A stretch of 64,000 bases of DNA from Pseudoclavibacter sp. AY1H1 (GCF_002931055.1 NZ_PSXX01000002.1:1-64000), one strand, 5' to 3'. Counted from the first letter of the stretch, positions 8,256-17,350 are shown. Notes: generated from the letters alone by a model not told the origin. Program-made: numbers and translations.

Positions 8256-9287
8256 ATGGCGAGACGTCCCAAGACGACGACGATGTCACAGGTGGCAGAG
8301 CACGCCGGTGTATCGCAGGCCACGGTGTCGCTGGTCCTCAACAACGTCGCGGGCTCCCGCGTCGCCGAAGCCACCAAGGAGCGCGTTCTGGAAGCGGTCC
8401 GCGAGCTCGACTACCGGACGAACGCCTTCGCGAAGACCCTGCGGAGCGGCGAGTCCGAGATGATCGGCTTCATCTCCGACGAAGTGGCCAGCTCCCCCTT
8501 CGCCGGCGGGCTCCTGAAAGGCGCACAGCGCCTCGCTTGGGAGAACGGCAACGTGATCCTGACCGTCGACACCTACAACGACGCTGGACTCGAGCAGGCC
8601 GCCGTCGAGATGATGCAGTCCTACCGAGTGCGCGGCGTCGTCTACGCCTCGATGTACCACCGGATCCTCGATGTCCCCGAGGCACTCAGCGGAGTGCCCA
8701 CCGTCGTCGTCAACGCGCAGGACCGCGCCAGCCTCGTGCCGAGCGTGTTCCCCGACGAGGAGATGGGTGGCTACGCGGCAACGCGCCAGCTGCTCGACGC
8801 GGGCCACACGAAGCTGGCGATGATCAACATCCAGCCCCAGATCAGCGACCTGCCGGCCGGTATCGGACGCCTCGCCGGGTTCCGGCGAGCGCTCAGCGAA
8901 GCTGGCCTCTCACCGAGGCCCGAGTGGATCCTCCCCGGCACCGGAATCGTCGAGGATGGCCTGCGACTCACGAAGGAGCTCATGGCGGGCGACGACCGAC
9001 CGACGGCGATCTTCTGCGGCAACGACCGAACCGCCTGGGGCGCCTACCGCGCCCTCGAGGCCCTCGGCCTCAGCGTGCCAGACGACTGCTCCATCATCGG
9101 CTTCGACAACCACGAGATGCTCGCGCCCCACCTCGACCCCGGCCTGACCACGGTCGCCCTTCCCTACGAGCAGATGGCGCGGACCGCCATCGACCTGCTC
9201 CTCGAACCGACATCCTCCCCATCCCTTCACATCCCACTCGAGTGCACCGTCGTGACTCGCGGGTCTGTAGCAAAGGCCAAAGCATGA
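8256..9287 (+). CDS. LacI family transcriptional regulator
   Basis: The 343-residue protein has a LacI helix-turn-helix at residues 9-30 (MSQVAEHAGVSQATVSLVLN), a hinge helix (ERVLEAVRELDYR) and a periplasmic-binding-protein-like effector domain to the end. The recognition helix carries Gln-Ala in the two positions that set operator specificity. A GAGGAGGT ribosome site precedes the ATG. Its stop overlaps the start of the permease gene as ATGA, so the regulator is the first gene of the sugar operon it probably controls. The ligand is unknown; the GH32 gene at the end of the cluster suggests a fructose-containing oligosaccharide. Confidence 0.93.
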   Translation: MARRPKTTTMSQVAEHAGVSQATVSLVLNNVAGSRVAEATKERVLEAVRELDYRTNAFAKTLRSGESEMIGFISDEVASSPFAGGLLKGAQRLAWENGNVILTVDTYNDAGLEQAAVEMMQSYRVRGVVYASMYHRILDVPEALSGVPTVVVNAQDRASLVPSVFPDEEMGGYAATRQLLDAGHTKLAMINIQPQISDLPAGIGRLAGFRRALSEAGLSPRPEWILPGTGIVEDGLRLTKELMAGDDRPTAIFCGNDRTAWGAYRALEALGLSVPDDCSIIGFDNHEMLAPHLDPGLTTVALPYEQMARTAIDLLLEPTSSPSLHIPLECTVVTRGSVAKAKA

Positions 9288-10261
9288 CCACGAAGATCAC
9301 CCTCCCGGCACGCAAACCACGGCAGTCCCGGCAGCCGCGCCGCCCGCGACGAGATTTCAGAACTGAAGTCCGCCGCGCCATGCGGAGCTGGCAGTTATAC
9401 GTATTACTTCTCCCCGCACTCGCCTCGGTGCTGGTCTTCAAGTACTGGCCCATGTACGGCGCGCAGATCGCCTTCCGCAACTACAACCCGGCAGACGGAT
9501 TCGCCGGGAGCCCCTGGGTGGGGCTCGAGCACTTCGAACGCTTCGTCACCTCGTTCCAGTTCGAGCGGCTCATCGCGAATACCCTGACGCTGAACGCACT
9601 CGGGCTGCTCATCGCGTTCCCCGTGCCGATCATCCTGGCGCTCATCGTCAACCAGCTGCAGAGCGAGCGCTTCAAGAAGTTCACGCAGACCGTCCTCTAC
9701 TCGCCGTCGTTCATCTCGGTGGTGGTCGTCGTCGGCATGATCTACCTGCTCTTCTCGCCGAGATCCGGAATCGTCAACAACGCCATCACGGTGTTCGGCG
9801 GCGACCCCATCTTCTTCATGGGCTCGGCGGAGTGGTTCAGGCCCCTCTACATCGGCTCGGACATCTGGCAGAACGCGGGATTCTCGATGATCGTCTACCT
9901 CGCCGCCCTGACCGCCATCGACCCGTCGCTCCACGAAGCGGCGCGCGTCGACGGGGCCAACAAATGGCAGCGGATCCGGCACATCGACATCCCCGGGATC
10001 CTCCCCGTCATCACGATCCTCTTCATCCTCGCGATCGGGAACCTCTTCAACCTCGGCTTCGAGAAGGTCCTCCTCATGCAGACCGACCTCAACCTGCCGA
10101 CCTCCGAGGTCATCCAGACCTACGTGTACCAAGCCGGCCTCAAGCAGGCCCAGTTCAGCTACTCGGCCGCCATCGGCCTCTTCAACTCCCTCATCAACAT
10201 GGTGCTGCTCCTGACCTTCAACTGGGTCGCGAAGCGTGCAGGCCAGTCGACTCTCTGGTGA
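9284..10261 (+). CDS. ABC transporter permease, LplB/PotB type
   Basis: The 325-residue membrane subunit has a long basic N-terminus (KPRQSRQPRRPRR). Transmembrane helices start at YVLLLPALASVLVFKY, and the EAA loop is AARVDGANKWQRIRHIDIPGILP. This subfamily (LplB, YteP) works with YtcP-like and lipoprotein YtcQ-like partners on oligo- or polysaccharide fragments, and exactly that set follows. Codons 38 and 41 (Leu) are both TTA, otherwise very rare in such GC-rich genes. They fall inside the motif GTTATACGTATTAC, which copies the operator half-site upstream of the regulator gene. No ATPase gene is nearby. Confidence 0.93.
   Translation: MTTKITLPARKPRQSRQPRRPRRDFRTEVRRAMRSWQLYVLLLPALASVLVFKYWPMYGAQIAFRNYNPADGFAGSPWVGLEHFERFVTSFQFERLIANTLTLNALGLLIAFPVPIILALIVNQLQSERFKKFTQTVLYSPSFISVVVVVGMIYLLFSPRSGIVNNAITVFGGDPIFFMGSAEWFRPLYIGSDIWQNAGFSMIVYLAALTAIDPSLHEAARVDGANKWQRIRHIDIPGILPVITILFILAIGNLFNLGFEKVLLMQTDLNLPTSEVIQTYVYQAGLKQAQFSYSAAIGLFNSLINMVLLLTFNWVAKRAGQSTLW
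9394..9407. promoter_or_regulatory. Intragenic LacI-type operator candidate
   Basis: GTTATACGTATTAC lies inside the first permease gene, about 1.17 kb after the promoter operator, and shares its first eight bases (GTTATACG). It contains the perfect 8-bp core ATACGTAT with central CG, and 12 of 14 positions are symmetric. It could serve as an auxiliary operator for DNA looping. Confidence 0.6.
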
Positions 10262-11256
10262 TGAACATGACTTCAACGGCCTCACGCCCCCAATCCGATG
10301 CACCCGCGCCGCTCGACCACGGCGCGCGACCCCGGGTGGCTCCCCGCCCTGTGCCGCGCCGACGGGACCCCTGGCGCAAGCGCATGGCAGACCCGGTCTT
10401 CAACACCTTCGCGGTTGGGACCCTGCTGCTCGCCATCGCCGCCGTCCTGTACCCGCTGTACTTCATCGTGATCGCCTCCGTCAGCGAACCCGCCGAGATC
10501 CTCAACGGCAACGTCTGGCTGTGGCCCCAGGGGTTCACCCTCGAGGGCTACGCCAGGATCTTCGCGGACGCGGCCATCTGGCAGGGCTTCGGGAACTCCG
10601 TGCTCTACACGAGCGTCGGCACCCTCATCAGCGTCGTGTCGATCCTCTGCGGCGCGTACGCGCTCTCGCGGAAGGACCTGTACGGGCGCAAGGTCCTCAT
10701 GCTCGTCTTCATCCTCACGATGTTCATCGACGGCGGCCTCATCGCCCGCTACCTCGTCGTGCGCGACCTCGGCATGCTGGACACGATCTGGGCCGTCGTG
10801 CTCCCCGGTGCGGTCGGCGTCTGGAACCTCATCATCGCGAGGGCCTTCTTCGAGAACAACGTCCCGAGCGAGCTCCGGGAAGCCGCTCAGATCGATGGAG
10901 CGAACGACTTCCGCTTCTTCTTCCAGATCGTGCTCCCGCTCTCGAAGCCCCTCATCTTCCTCATGATCATGATCCACCTCGTCGCGAACTGGAACGCCTT
11001 CTTCGACGCCCTCATCTACCTCGACGACGAGAGCAAGTACCCACTCCAGCTTGTCCTCAGAAACGTGCTCATCCAGTCGGAGGTCAACTCCGCAGGAGGC
11101 ACGGGCGCAGTCGATTCCTACGCCGCCGCTCAGCGCCTGGGCGAGCTCATGAAGTACGGAATGATCGTCATCTCGAGCCTGCCGCTGCTCATCGTTCTGC
11201 CCTTCATGCAGAAGCACTTCACCAAGGGCGCCCTTCTCGGCGCCGTCAAGAGCTGA
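10261..11256 (+). CDS. Carbohydrate ABC transporter permease, YtcP type
   Basis: This 331-residue partner permease starts MNMTSTASRPQ; its ATG shares the A of the previous gene's TGA (TGATG). After a basic cytoplasmic N-terminus, the first helix is FAVGTLLLAIAAVLYPLYFIVIASV. It has the subfamily-typical SEPAEILNGNVWLWPQGFTLEGY loop. The EAA motif is EAAQIDGANDFRFFFQIVLPLSKP, and the protein ends KHFTKGALLGAVKS, as is usual for YtcP-like subunits. It works with the LplB-type subunit and the binding lipoprotein downstream. Confidence 0.93.
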   Translation: MNMTSTASRPQSDAPAPLDHGARPRVAPRPVPRRRDPWRKRMADPVFNTFAVGTLLLAIAAVLYPLYFIVIASVSEPAEILNGNVWLWPQGFTLEGYARIFADAAIWQGFGNSVLYTSVGTLISVVSILCGAYALSRKDLYGRKVLMLVFILTMFIDGGLIARYLVVRDLGMLDTIWAVVLPGAVGVWNLIIARAFFENNVPSELREAAQIDGANDFRFFFQIVLPLSKPLIFLMIMIHLVANWNAFFDALIYLDDESKYPLQLVLRNVLIQSEVNSAGGTGAVDSYAAAQRLGELMKYGMIVISSLPLLIVLPFMQKHFTKGALLGAVKS

Positions 11257-11302
11257 ACAGCTCCTCATCCCACCATCGCTCGACAAGAAAGACAGAACGA
11301 AC

Positions 11303-12916
11303 ATGAAACAGCGACGTTTCGCGACCTCGATCGCCCTCGTGACCGTGAGCGGCCTCCTGCTGACCGGATGCACCGGCGGCAGCGGCGGCGGCGAGCTCAC
11401 CGACCTCTCCTCCGACTACGGATTCAACGCCGAAGGGCTGCCCATCGTCACCGAGCCCCTGAGTCTCACGTTCGGCGGCACCAAGTCGGCGCTCGCCCCC
11501 GACTACGCCTCCATGGAACTCGTCCAGCAATGGGCAGCGGACACCAACATCACGATCGACTGGCGCAACCTGCCCGAGCAGGTCTACGCCGAGAAGAAGA
11601 ACCTCATGCTGGCCGGAGACGAGCTCCCCGACGTGCTCTTCAACTCGGGCCTGAGCGACTCCGAGATCGTCCAGAACGGCTCGAACGGCACCCTTATCCC
11701 GCTCGAGGACCTCATCGCAGCGCACGCGCCCACCCTCTCCGGCATCCTCGACGCTCGACCTGACATCAGGGCCGCGCTCACCGCATCCGACGGGCACATC
11801 TACACGCTCCCCTCCGTCGAGGAGCTCGGCATCCTCCAGTACCCGAACTTCCTCTACATCAACAAGCAGTGGCTCGACACCCTGGGCCTCCCGATGCCGA
11901 CCACGATCGACGAATACCAGGCTGCGCTCGAGGCGTTCAAGACACGCGACCCGAACGGCAACGGCAAGGCCGACGAGGTCCCACTTTCGTTCCGAACCGA
12001 CTCCTTCGCCGCCAACCCCTCCGACCTCATCACCGCCCTCGGCGGCCAGCCGGAGAACAACGACCACCGCATCGTCCGCGACGGGACCGTGGAATTCACC
12101 GCCAACACGAGCGAGTACCGTGCCGGCGTCGAAGCGCTCGGCGAGTGGTACGCGGACGGGCTCATCGACCCCGAATCGTTCTCGCAGGACGACGTCGCCT
12201 ACCTGTCCAAGGGCAAGGCGGAGACGCCGATCCTCGGGTCCTTCTTCTGGTGGGAGCTCGAAGAGATGGTCGGCGAGGACAAGAGCGGCGACTACGAGCT
12301 GGTCGGCGTCCTCGAGGGCACGAACGGCGAGCGCCTCGCGAGCGTCTCCAACAACCAGGAGATCAACCGCGGCGCCATGGCGCTCACCCGCGCCAACCAG
12401 TACCCGTCAGCGACCATCCGCTGGGCAGATCGCCTCTTCGACCCGGTCATGTCGGCCCAGACCAGCTGGGGACCCATCGGCGTGACGCTGGAAGAGGACG
12501 CAGCTGGCATCCTCGTGCAGATCCCCGCCCCGGAGGGCGAGTCCGAAGGCGAACGACGCCAGAAGGTCGCCCCGGGCGGCCCCAAGATCACGACAGCCGA
12601 GGACTTCGAGACGGTCGTCGCGCCAGAGCCCCGCGCGAAGCTGCGCCAGGACCTCGTGAACGAGAACTACGCGCCATACGCCGCCAACGAGGCGTACCCA
12701 CCAGTGCTGCTGTCGAACGAGGAGCTCGACCAGACCGCCTTCGCGCTCACCGACATCAACAGCCTCGTGAAGGAGAAGTTCGCGAGCTGGGTCGTGAACG
12801 GGAACATCGACGCCGAATGGGAGAGCTACACGTCTCAGCTCGAGGGTCTCGGCGTCGCAGAGGTCACCGACATCTACCAGCAGGCCTACGACCGGTTCCA
12901 GCAAGGCGGCGAGTAG
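11303..12916 (+). CDS. Extracellular solute-binding lipoprotein, YtcQ/LipO type
   Basis: The 537-residue binding protein has a signal peptide ending in the lipobox LLTGC (about residues 19-23) followed by a Gly/Ser linker, so it is anchored to the outer face of the membrane. Large binding proteins of this size pair with LplB/YtcP permeases and usually bind oligosaccharides. WADRLFDP and ITTAEDFETVV are recognisable family stretches in the C-terminal lobe. It follows the permease by 46 bp with a GAAAGACAG ribosome-site region. Together with the GH32 gene behind it, uptake of fructan-derived oligosaccharides is the best inference. Confidence 0.92.
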   Translation: MKQRRFATSIALVTVSGLLLTGCTGGSGGGELTDLSSDYGFNAEGLPIVTEPLSLTFGGTKSALAPDYASMELVQQWAADTNITIDWRNLPEQVYAEKKNLMLAGDELPDVLFNSGLSDSEIVQNGSNGTLIPLEDLIAAHAPTLSGILDARPDIRAALTASDGHIYTLPSVEELGILQYPNFLYINKQWLDTLGLPMPTTIDEYQAALEAFKTRDPNGNGKADEVPLSFRTDSFAANPSDLITALGGQPENNDHRIVRDGTVEFTANTSEYRAGVEALGEWYADGLIDPESFSQDDVAYLSKGKAETPILGSFFWWELEEMVGEDKSGDYELVGVLEGTNGERLASVSNNQEINRGAMALTRANQYPSATIRWADRLFDPVMSAQTSWGPIGVTLEEDAAGILVQIPAPEGESEGERRQKVAPGGPKITTAEDFETVVAPEPRAKLRQDLVNENYAPYAANEAYPPVLLSNEELDQTAFALTDINSLVKEKFASWVVNGNIDAEWESYTSQLEGLGVAEVTDIYQQAYDRFQQGGE

Positions 12917-12923
12917 CCGAGGT

Positions 12924-12950
12924 GCGGCGGGACTCTCCCGGTCCCGCCGC
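12924..12950 (+). terminator. Hairpin between the binding-protein and GH32 genes
   Basis: GCGGCGGGAC pairs perfectly with GTCCCGCCGC across a 7-nt loop, starting 8 bp after the binding-protein stop. It could end the transporter mRNA or, as is common after binding-protein genes, protect its 3' end while allowing some read-through into GH32. Confidence 0.6.
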
Positions 12951-13044
12951 CATCGCGCCTACCCCGTCCGAAGCGCAGAACCGCCCCGCACGAGCTGCCA
13001 CCGGCAGAGATCAGCTGCCTGAGCTCACGTGCAAGAGATCTCCC

Positions 13045-13070
13045 GTGAGCGCTCACCCGTGAGTGCTCAC
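13045..13070. promoter_or_regulatory. Two adjacent 12-bp palindromes before the GH32 gene
   Basis: GTGAGCGCTCAC (13045-13056) is a perfect palindrome, identical to the core of the symmetrised lac operator. GTGAGTGCTCAC (13059-13070) is a one-base variant, 14 bp further on. They lie 22-47 bp before the GH32 start codon and so would overlap its promoter or leader. The motif differs from GTTATACG at the operon start, suggesting a second LacI-family protein, not encoded in the window, or separate control of GH32. Confidence 0.5.
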
Positions 13071-13091
13071 CTTCAAGAACGGAACGCATCC

Positions 13092-14477
13092 ATGAACATG
13101 ACTCCCCCGACGACCACGGCCGTCACCCCGCTGCGGCCATCCGCTCACTTCACGTCCCACACGTCCTGGCTGAACGACCCGAACGGACTCGTCTACCACC
13201 AGGGCGTCTACCACCTGTTCTTCCAGACGAACCCGTTCGGCAGCACCTGGGGCAACATCTCCTGGGGGCACGCCACGTCCACCGACCTCGTGTCCTGGAC
13301 GGAGCAGGCCGTCGCGATTCCCGCAACCGACGAGGAGATGGCGTTCTCGGGAAGCGCCGTCGTCGACACCCGCAACACGGCCGGCTTCGCGAACGACGGC
13401 GAGACGGCCCTCGTCGCCATCTACACGAGCGCACGCCCACCCGTGGGAGAGATGCCCGGCCTGCAGGCGCAGTCGCTCGCCTTCAGCACCGATGACGGCG
13501 CCACCTGGACGCGGTACGCGGGGAACCCGGTCCTCGACATCGGCTCGTCCGAGTTCCGAGACCCGAAGGTCTTCTGGCACGGCGGCGACGACGGCAACTG
13601 GGTCATGGTGGTGGTGGATGCGGTCGCCAGGAAGGTACTGTTCTACACCTCGAACAACCTCATCGACTGGACGTTCGCGTCGGACTTCGGGCCCGCGCAC
13701 GCGACGAGTGGCGTCTGGGAATGCCCCGACCTCTTCCCGCTCCGAGTCGGGGCGACCGGGGAGACGCGGTGGGTGCTGATCGTGAGCATGAACCCCGGAG
13801 CGCGGGCCGGCGGGTCCGGCACGCAGTACTTCGTCGGCGACTTCGACGGCACCACCTTCGTCGCCGAGCGCCTGACCGCCTCCGACGATCTTGAGGAGTA
13901 CGACTGGCTCGACCACGGGCGGGACTACTACGCGGCCGTTTCCTTCGACAACGCCCCGGCCAACCGCCGCCTCATGATCGGCTGGGCGAGCAACTGGGAC
14001 TACGCCAACGAGACGCCGACCTCGCCGTGGCGCTCCGCGATGTCGCTCGTCCGCGAGATGAGGCTCGTGCGCTGTGCCGACGGCCGCCACCGGCTGGGCC
14101 AGGTTCCGGTCATCGGGGAAGGCCACGCGGGCATGACCATCTCAGAGCACACGATCGCCGTCGAGCCGGGCAGTAGGTCGACGATCGTGCTCGACAGCGA
14201 CGGGGCTACCGACGAGCAGGTGCTGGTCCACTTCGATCGCGACGGGGACTCCGCCAGCCTCACCGTCGAGCGCGGGAGCAGCGGCATCGTGGACTTCCAC
14301 CCCCGGTTCGCGGCCCCCAACCGAGTGCCGATCGGCGCGCACATCGCGTCACCCATCGACGTCAGGATCGTGGTGGACGCGACCGTCATCGAGATCTTCC
14401 TCGCCGACGGCACGCAGACGGTGACGGAGCAGGTCTTTCCCAGCGTCGCGCTGAGCCGCGCACGAACACAGCAGTGA
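13092..14477 (+). CDS. GH32 beta-fructosidase (sucrose-6-P hydrolase / levanase / exo-inulinase family)
   Basis: This 461-residue enzyme has no signal peptide, so it is predicted to hydrolyse imported sucrose or fructooligosaccharides in the cytoplasm. All three GH32 active-site motifs are present: WLNDPNG with nucleophile Asp29, FRDPK with the stabilising Asp at about 157, and WECPD with acid/base Glu at about 210. A beta-sandwich domain follows. I chose the ATG at 13092 because homologous sequence begins shortly after it and GGAA lies upstream; an in-frame ATG-less extension to 13029 would cross the palindromes. It is the last enzyme of the LacI-regulated cluster and gives the clue to its substrate. 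Confidence 0.92.
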   Translation: MNMTPPTTTAVTPLRPSAHFTSHTSWLNDPNGLVYHQGVYHLFFQTNPFGSTWGNISWGHATSTDLVSWTEQAVAIPATDEEMAFSGSAVVDTRNTAGFANDGETALVAIYTSARPPVGEMPGLQAQSLAFSTDDGATWTRYAGNPVLDIGSSEFRDPKVFWHGGDDGNWVMVVVDAVARKVLFYTSNNLIDWTFASDFGPAHATSGVWECPDLFPLRVGATGETRWVLIVSMNPGARAGGSGTQYFVGDFDGTTFVAERLTASDDLEEYDWLDHGRDYYAAVSFDNAPANRRLMIGWASNWDYANETPTSPWRSAMSLVREMRLVRCADGRHRLGQVPVIGEGHAGMTISEHTIAVEPGSRSTIVLDSDGATDEQVLVHFDRDGDSASLTVERGSSGIVDFHPRFAAPNRVPIGAHIASPIDVRIVVDATVIEIFLADGTQTVTEQVFPSVALSRARTQQ

Positions 14478-14501
14478 GCAGCGGCACGGATCTCGGATCA
14501 C

Positions 14502-15122
14502 GTGGGACAGTTGGCCATGCGCATCGCCGACTTCCCCGTCCCTGATTCCGCCGCCGCCCGAGGCGCGCTCGAGCTGGCGCTCCAATACCAGACGGCGTCG
14601 CTCACCGCCCACGCCGTCCGCTCGTGGCTGTGGGCGGAGGGCATCGCCGCGGTCGAGGGCCGAGCTGGTGTCGACCACGAGCTGCTCTACGTCGCAGCTC
14701 TCCTCCACGACATCGGGACGACGACGGAGTACGACAACCACACCGTCTCCTACGAGCACGCGGGTGGGCACGTCGCCGTCGCCCTGACGGCCGGCGCGGG
14801 CTGGGCCGCGGAGCGTCGAACGCGGGTCCTCGACGTGATCGTGCGCCACAACTGGACGAGCGTCGACCCACGATTGGATCTCGAGGGGTACCTGCTCGAA
14901 CGCGCCACCGGCCTCGATATCACCGGGAGCAGGCCGGATGCGCTGCCGGAGGGATTCCTGCGGGAGGTCCTGGCAGCGCATCCGCGAGGCACGCTCGCCG
15001 CCGAGTTCGGTGCATGCGTGACCGACCAGGCGGCGAGGAAGCCGACGACCTCCGCCCGCAGGCTCGTCGACGGCGGCCTCCTCCAGAAGCTCGAAATGAA
15101 CCCGCTCGAGCAGCTTGGGTAG
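14502..15122 (+). CDS. HD domain-containing protein (possible phosphohydrolase)
   Basis: The 206-residue protein carries an HD-superfamily signature: an upstream conserved His (TAHAVRSW), ALLHDIG at about residues 66-72 as the metal-binding HD pair, and IVRHNW later. The arrangement resembles the cyanamide-hydratase-like HD proteins rather than nucleotide triphosphohydrolases, but the substrate is unknown. The start is uncertain: GTG at 14502 or ATG at 14517 (MRIADFP), the latter with GGGA about 9 nt upstream. It follows GH32 by 24 bp and may be co-transcribed, without an obvious functional link to sugar use. Confidence 0.75.
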   Translation: MGQLAMRIADFPVPDSAAARGALELALQYQTASLTAHAVRSWLWAEGIAAVEGRAGVDHELLYVAALLHDIGTTTEYDNHTVSYEHAGGHVAVALTAGAGWAAERRTRVLDVIVRHNWTSVDPRLDLEGYLLERATGLDITGSRPDALPEGFLREVLAAHPRGTLAAEFGACVTDQAARKPTTSARRLVDGGLLQKLEMNPLEQLG

Positions 15123-15194
15123 GGGCTGAGTTCCGGCGGTTGCAGAGGCTCCACCGGGACTCATCCCCGTTCTCGTTCAGGTTCACTGCCACCG

Positions 15195-16496
15195 TCACTC
15201 GTAGCGCAGCGACTCCACCGGGTCGGCTCGTGCGGCTCGAGCCGCAGGCAGCGTCCCCGCCAGGAACGCGATGACCATGACGACGAGGATGACCACGCCG
15301 ATCGAGACCGGGTCGAACGCGATGAGCGTCAGCCCCGGCAGGTCCGCCAGCAACGTCGTCGCGAGCGAGGCACTGATGACCGTCCCGGCGACCACCGCGA
15401 CGACCGCACCGATCGCGCTCCCCAGCAAGCCGATGAACGCCGCCTCGATGCTGAACAGCGTGAACACTCGGCCGCTGCCCATCCCCATGGCCTTCATCAA
15501 CCCGATCTCGCGAGTTCGCTCCTGCACGGACATCAGCAGCGTGTTGACGATGCCGAAGCTCGCAGCGAGGAGCGCGATCACCGCGAAGGCGTTCAGCACG
15601 AGCACGATCCCGTCGATCACCGTCTTGATCGTGCCGAGCTGATCGGCGACGGTGCTCCCGGTGTAGCCGGCATCCGAGAGCCGCTGCTTGAGGAGATCGA
15701 TGTCGCCGCTGCTCGCATCCAGGCTGAACCAGACCGTGGCCTGTGCGTAGCGCTCAACCTGATCCGCAGGGATCCCGATGTTCTGCGTGGCGTAGAGCTG
15801 ATCCGTGAGCGCGTCGTTCGGCACGAGCGCTGCCCCCGTCGGCGAGGCGATGCTCTCCTCTGCGACGCCGACGACAACCGCCTGGGTCTCGTGGGTGCCG
15901 CGGAGCGCATCCGTGCTGCCGATCGTCACGGTCTGGCCGACCGCCGCATCCGCGTCGGCGAAGCCGAGCGGTTCGACGTAGGACGTCGGCAGCAGCACCT
16001 GCAGCTCGCCGCTCGCATCATCGGGATCGGAGCCGGCCTGCAGCTGGACGGTCTGACCCTCCACGAGACTTCCCGCCCCCACCGCGAACCTCGTGCCAGC
16101 ACCGGCCTGCACGAAGTCGACCGAGAGCGACTTCGTGGCCTGCACGTCGACGACACCCTCGATGCCCGCGAGCGACTCCAGGTCGGCGGGCAGGAGCGCG
16201 GTGACGGTCGACCCTGGAGGGCCCGCGCTCGCAACGGCGTCCGGGTTGTACTCGAGCGGGCCGGACTCGCCGCTGCCGAAGCCCGTCGCGTCGCTCGTCT
16301 TCGTCACCGTCAAGGTGTCCGCCGCCCCCACCCCGTTGACGGTGTCGTCGATGTAGGCGTTGATGCCCGTGCCGAGCCCATTCGTGAGCGTCAGCGTGAA
16401 CGCTCCGACGAAGATCGCCAGGATCGTGAGGAGCAGGCGAGTCTTCGAGCGGAACGTGTTCGAGACGGCGGTGCCGATGAGGTCCATGGTTCTCAT
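15195..16496 (-). CDS. ABC transporter permease, MacB/FtsX type
   Basis: The 433-residue protein has the MacB topology: one N-terminal helix (LLLTILAIFVGAFTLTLTNGL), a large extracytoplasmic domain (about residues 45-290), then three helices. The region LLMSVQERTREIGLMKAMG is the characteristic cytoplasmic loop of FtsX-like permeases, and it ends LPAARAARADPVESLRYE. Such systems export peptides, antibiotics or lipids, or transmit force to cell-wall enzymes. Its start overlaps the stop of the ATPase gene (ATGA). A NarL-type two-component system lies divergently, a common pairing for export systems that answer envelope stress. MDLIGT at 16487 is an alternative start. Confidence 0.9.
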   Translation of the reverse strand: MRTMDLIGTAVSNTFRSKTRLLLTILAIFVGAFTLTLTNGLGTGINAYIDDTVNGVGAADTLTVTKTSDATGFGSGESGPLEYNPDAVASAGPPGSTVTALLPADLESLAGIEGVVDVQATKSLSVDFVQAGAGTRFAVGAGSLVEGQTVQLQAGSDPDDASGELQVLLPTSYVEPLGFADADAAVGQTVTIGSTDALRGTHETQAVVVGVAEESIASPTGAALVPNDALTDQLYATQNIGIPADQVERYAQATVWFSLDASSGDIDLLKQRLSDAGYTGSTVADQLGTIKTVIDGIVLVLNAFAVIALLAASFGIVNTLLMSVQERTREIGLMKAMGMGSGRVFTLFSIEAAFIGLLGSAIGAVVAVVAGTVISASLATTLLADLPGLTLIAFDPVSIGVVILVVMVIAFLAGTLPAARAARADPVESLRYE

Positions 16497-17191
16497 GCCG
16501 CCACCTGCGCAGAGTCTTCGACGATCAGGCCATCGCGGATCAGGATGCGGCGATCGCAGCGCGCCGCGAGGTCCTCATCGTGGGTGACGACGATCAAGGT
16601 GATGCCGTTCTCCCGGTTCAGACGGAACAGGATGTCCTCGACAACTCCGCCGGTGCCGGTGTCGAGATTGCCCGTCGGCTCATCCGCGAAGATGATCCTC
16701 GGATTGTTGACGAGCGCACGCGCGATCACGGTCCGCTGCTTCTGGCCGCCAGACAGGTTGAGGGCCTTGCTCCTCGCCTTGTCATCGAGCTCGAGCTGCT
16801 CGAGCGCCGCCAGCCCGCGCTTGCGCCGCGCGGAACGCGGAACGCCGGCGATTTTCATGGGGAGCACCACGTTCTCGAGCACGGAGACGTTCGGGGTGAG
16901 GAAGAACTGCTGGAACACGAAGCCGAACGTCTTGTTCCTGGTTCGGTTGAGCCTCTTCCCCCGCAGCGTCCGGGTGTCGGTGCCCTCCAACTCCACGGTG
17001 CCCGAGGTCGGCACGTCCAAGAGCGCGAGCACGTGCATGAGGGTCGACTTCCCCGAGCCGCTCTTCCCGACGATGGCGAGGCTCTCCCCCTCGCGGATGT
17101 CGAAGCTCACGCCCTTCAGGGCTTCGAAGCGGTTCTGTCCCCGACCGTACGAGCGACGGACGTCGCGGACGGAGATGATCGGTGCTGGCAT
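16493..17191 (-). CDS. ABC transporter ATP-binding protein, LolD/MacB type
   Basis: The 232-residue ATPase energises the adjacent MacB-like permease. It shows Walker A GKSGSGKST (about residues 39-47), a Q-loop FVFQQFF, signature LSGGQKQR, Walker B IIFADEPTGNLD and switch His in VVTHDED. I take MPAPIISVRDV at 17191 as the start, because AGGAGG lies directly upstream; the 68-residue upstream extension of the frame is arginine/glycine-rich and not family-like. It is the first gene of the two-gene leftward operon. Confidence 0.93.
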   Translation of the reverse strand: MPAPIISVRDVRRSYGRGQNRFEALKGVSFDIREGESLAIVGKSGSGKSTLMHVLALLDVPTSGTVELEGTDTRTLRGKRLNRTRNKTFGFVFQQFFLTPNVSVLENVVLPMKIAGVPRSARRKRGLAALEQLELDDKARSKALNLSGGQKQRTVIARALVNNPRIIFADEPTGNLDTGTGGVVEDILFRLNRENGITLIVVTHDEDLAARCDRRILIRDGLIVEDSAQVAA

Positions 17192-17350
17192 GCTGCCTCC
17201 TAGCTGGTGCCGAGGTCTCGACCCTCTGATGCTCGCGGCTCCCCGAGCGCCGCGCGTCCCCCGACCGCGGTCACCGAGTACTGCGGATGCGGTACAGCCG
17301 TGCTCTCGACGGGGGACGCGCGAGCAAGATGCGGCGGGCACACTTGGTCC

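Noticed and set aside
8256-15122. Search for an ABC ATPase belonging to the sugar importers
   Set aside because: No Walker motifs occur in this interval or in 547-5510. A shared ATPase encoded elsewhere is assumed, as is common in Actinobacteria.
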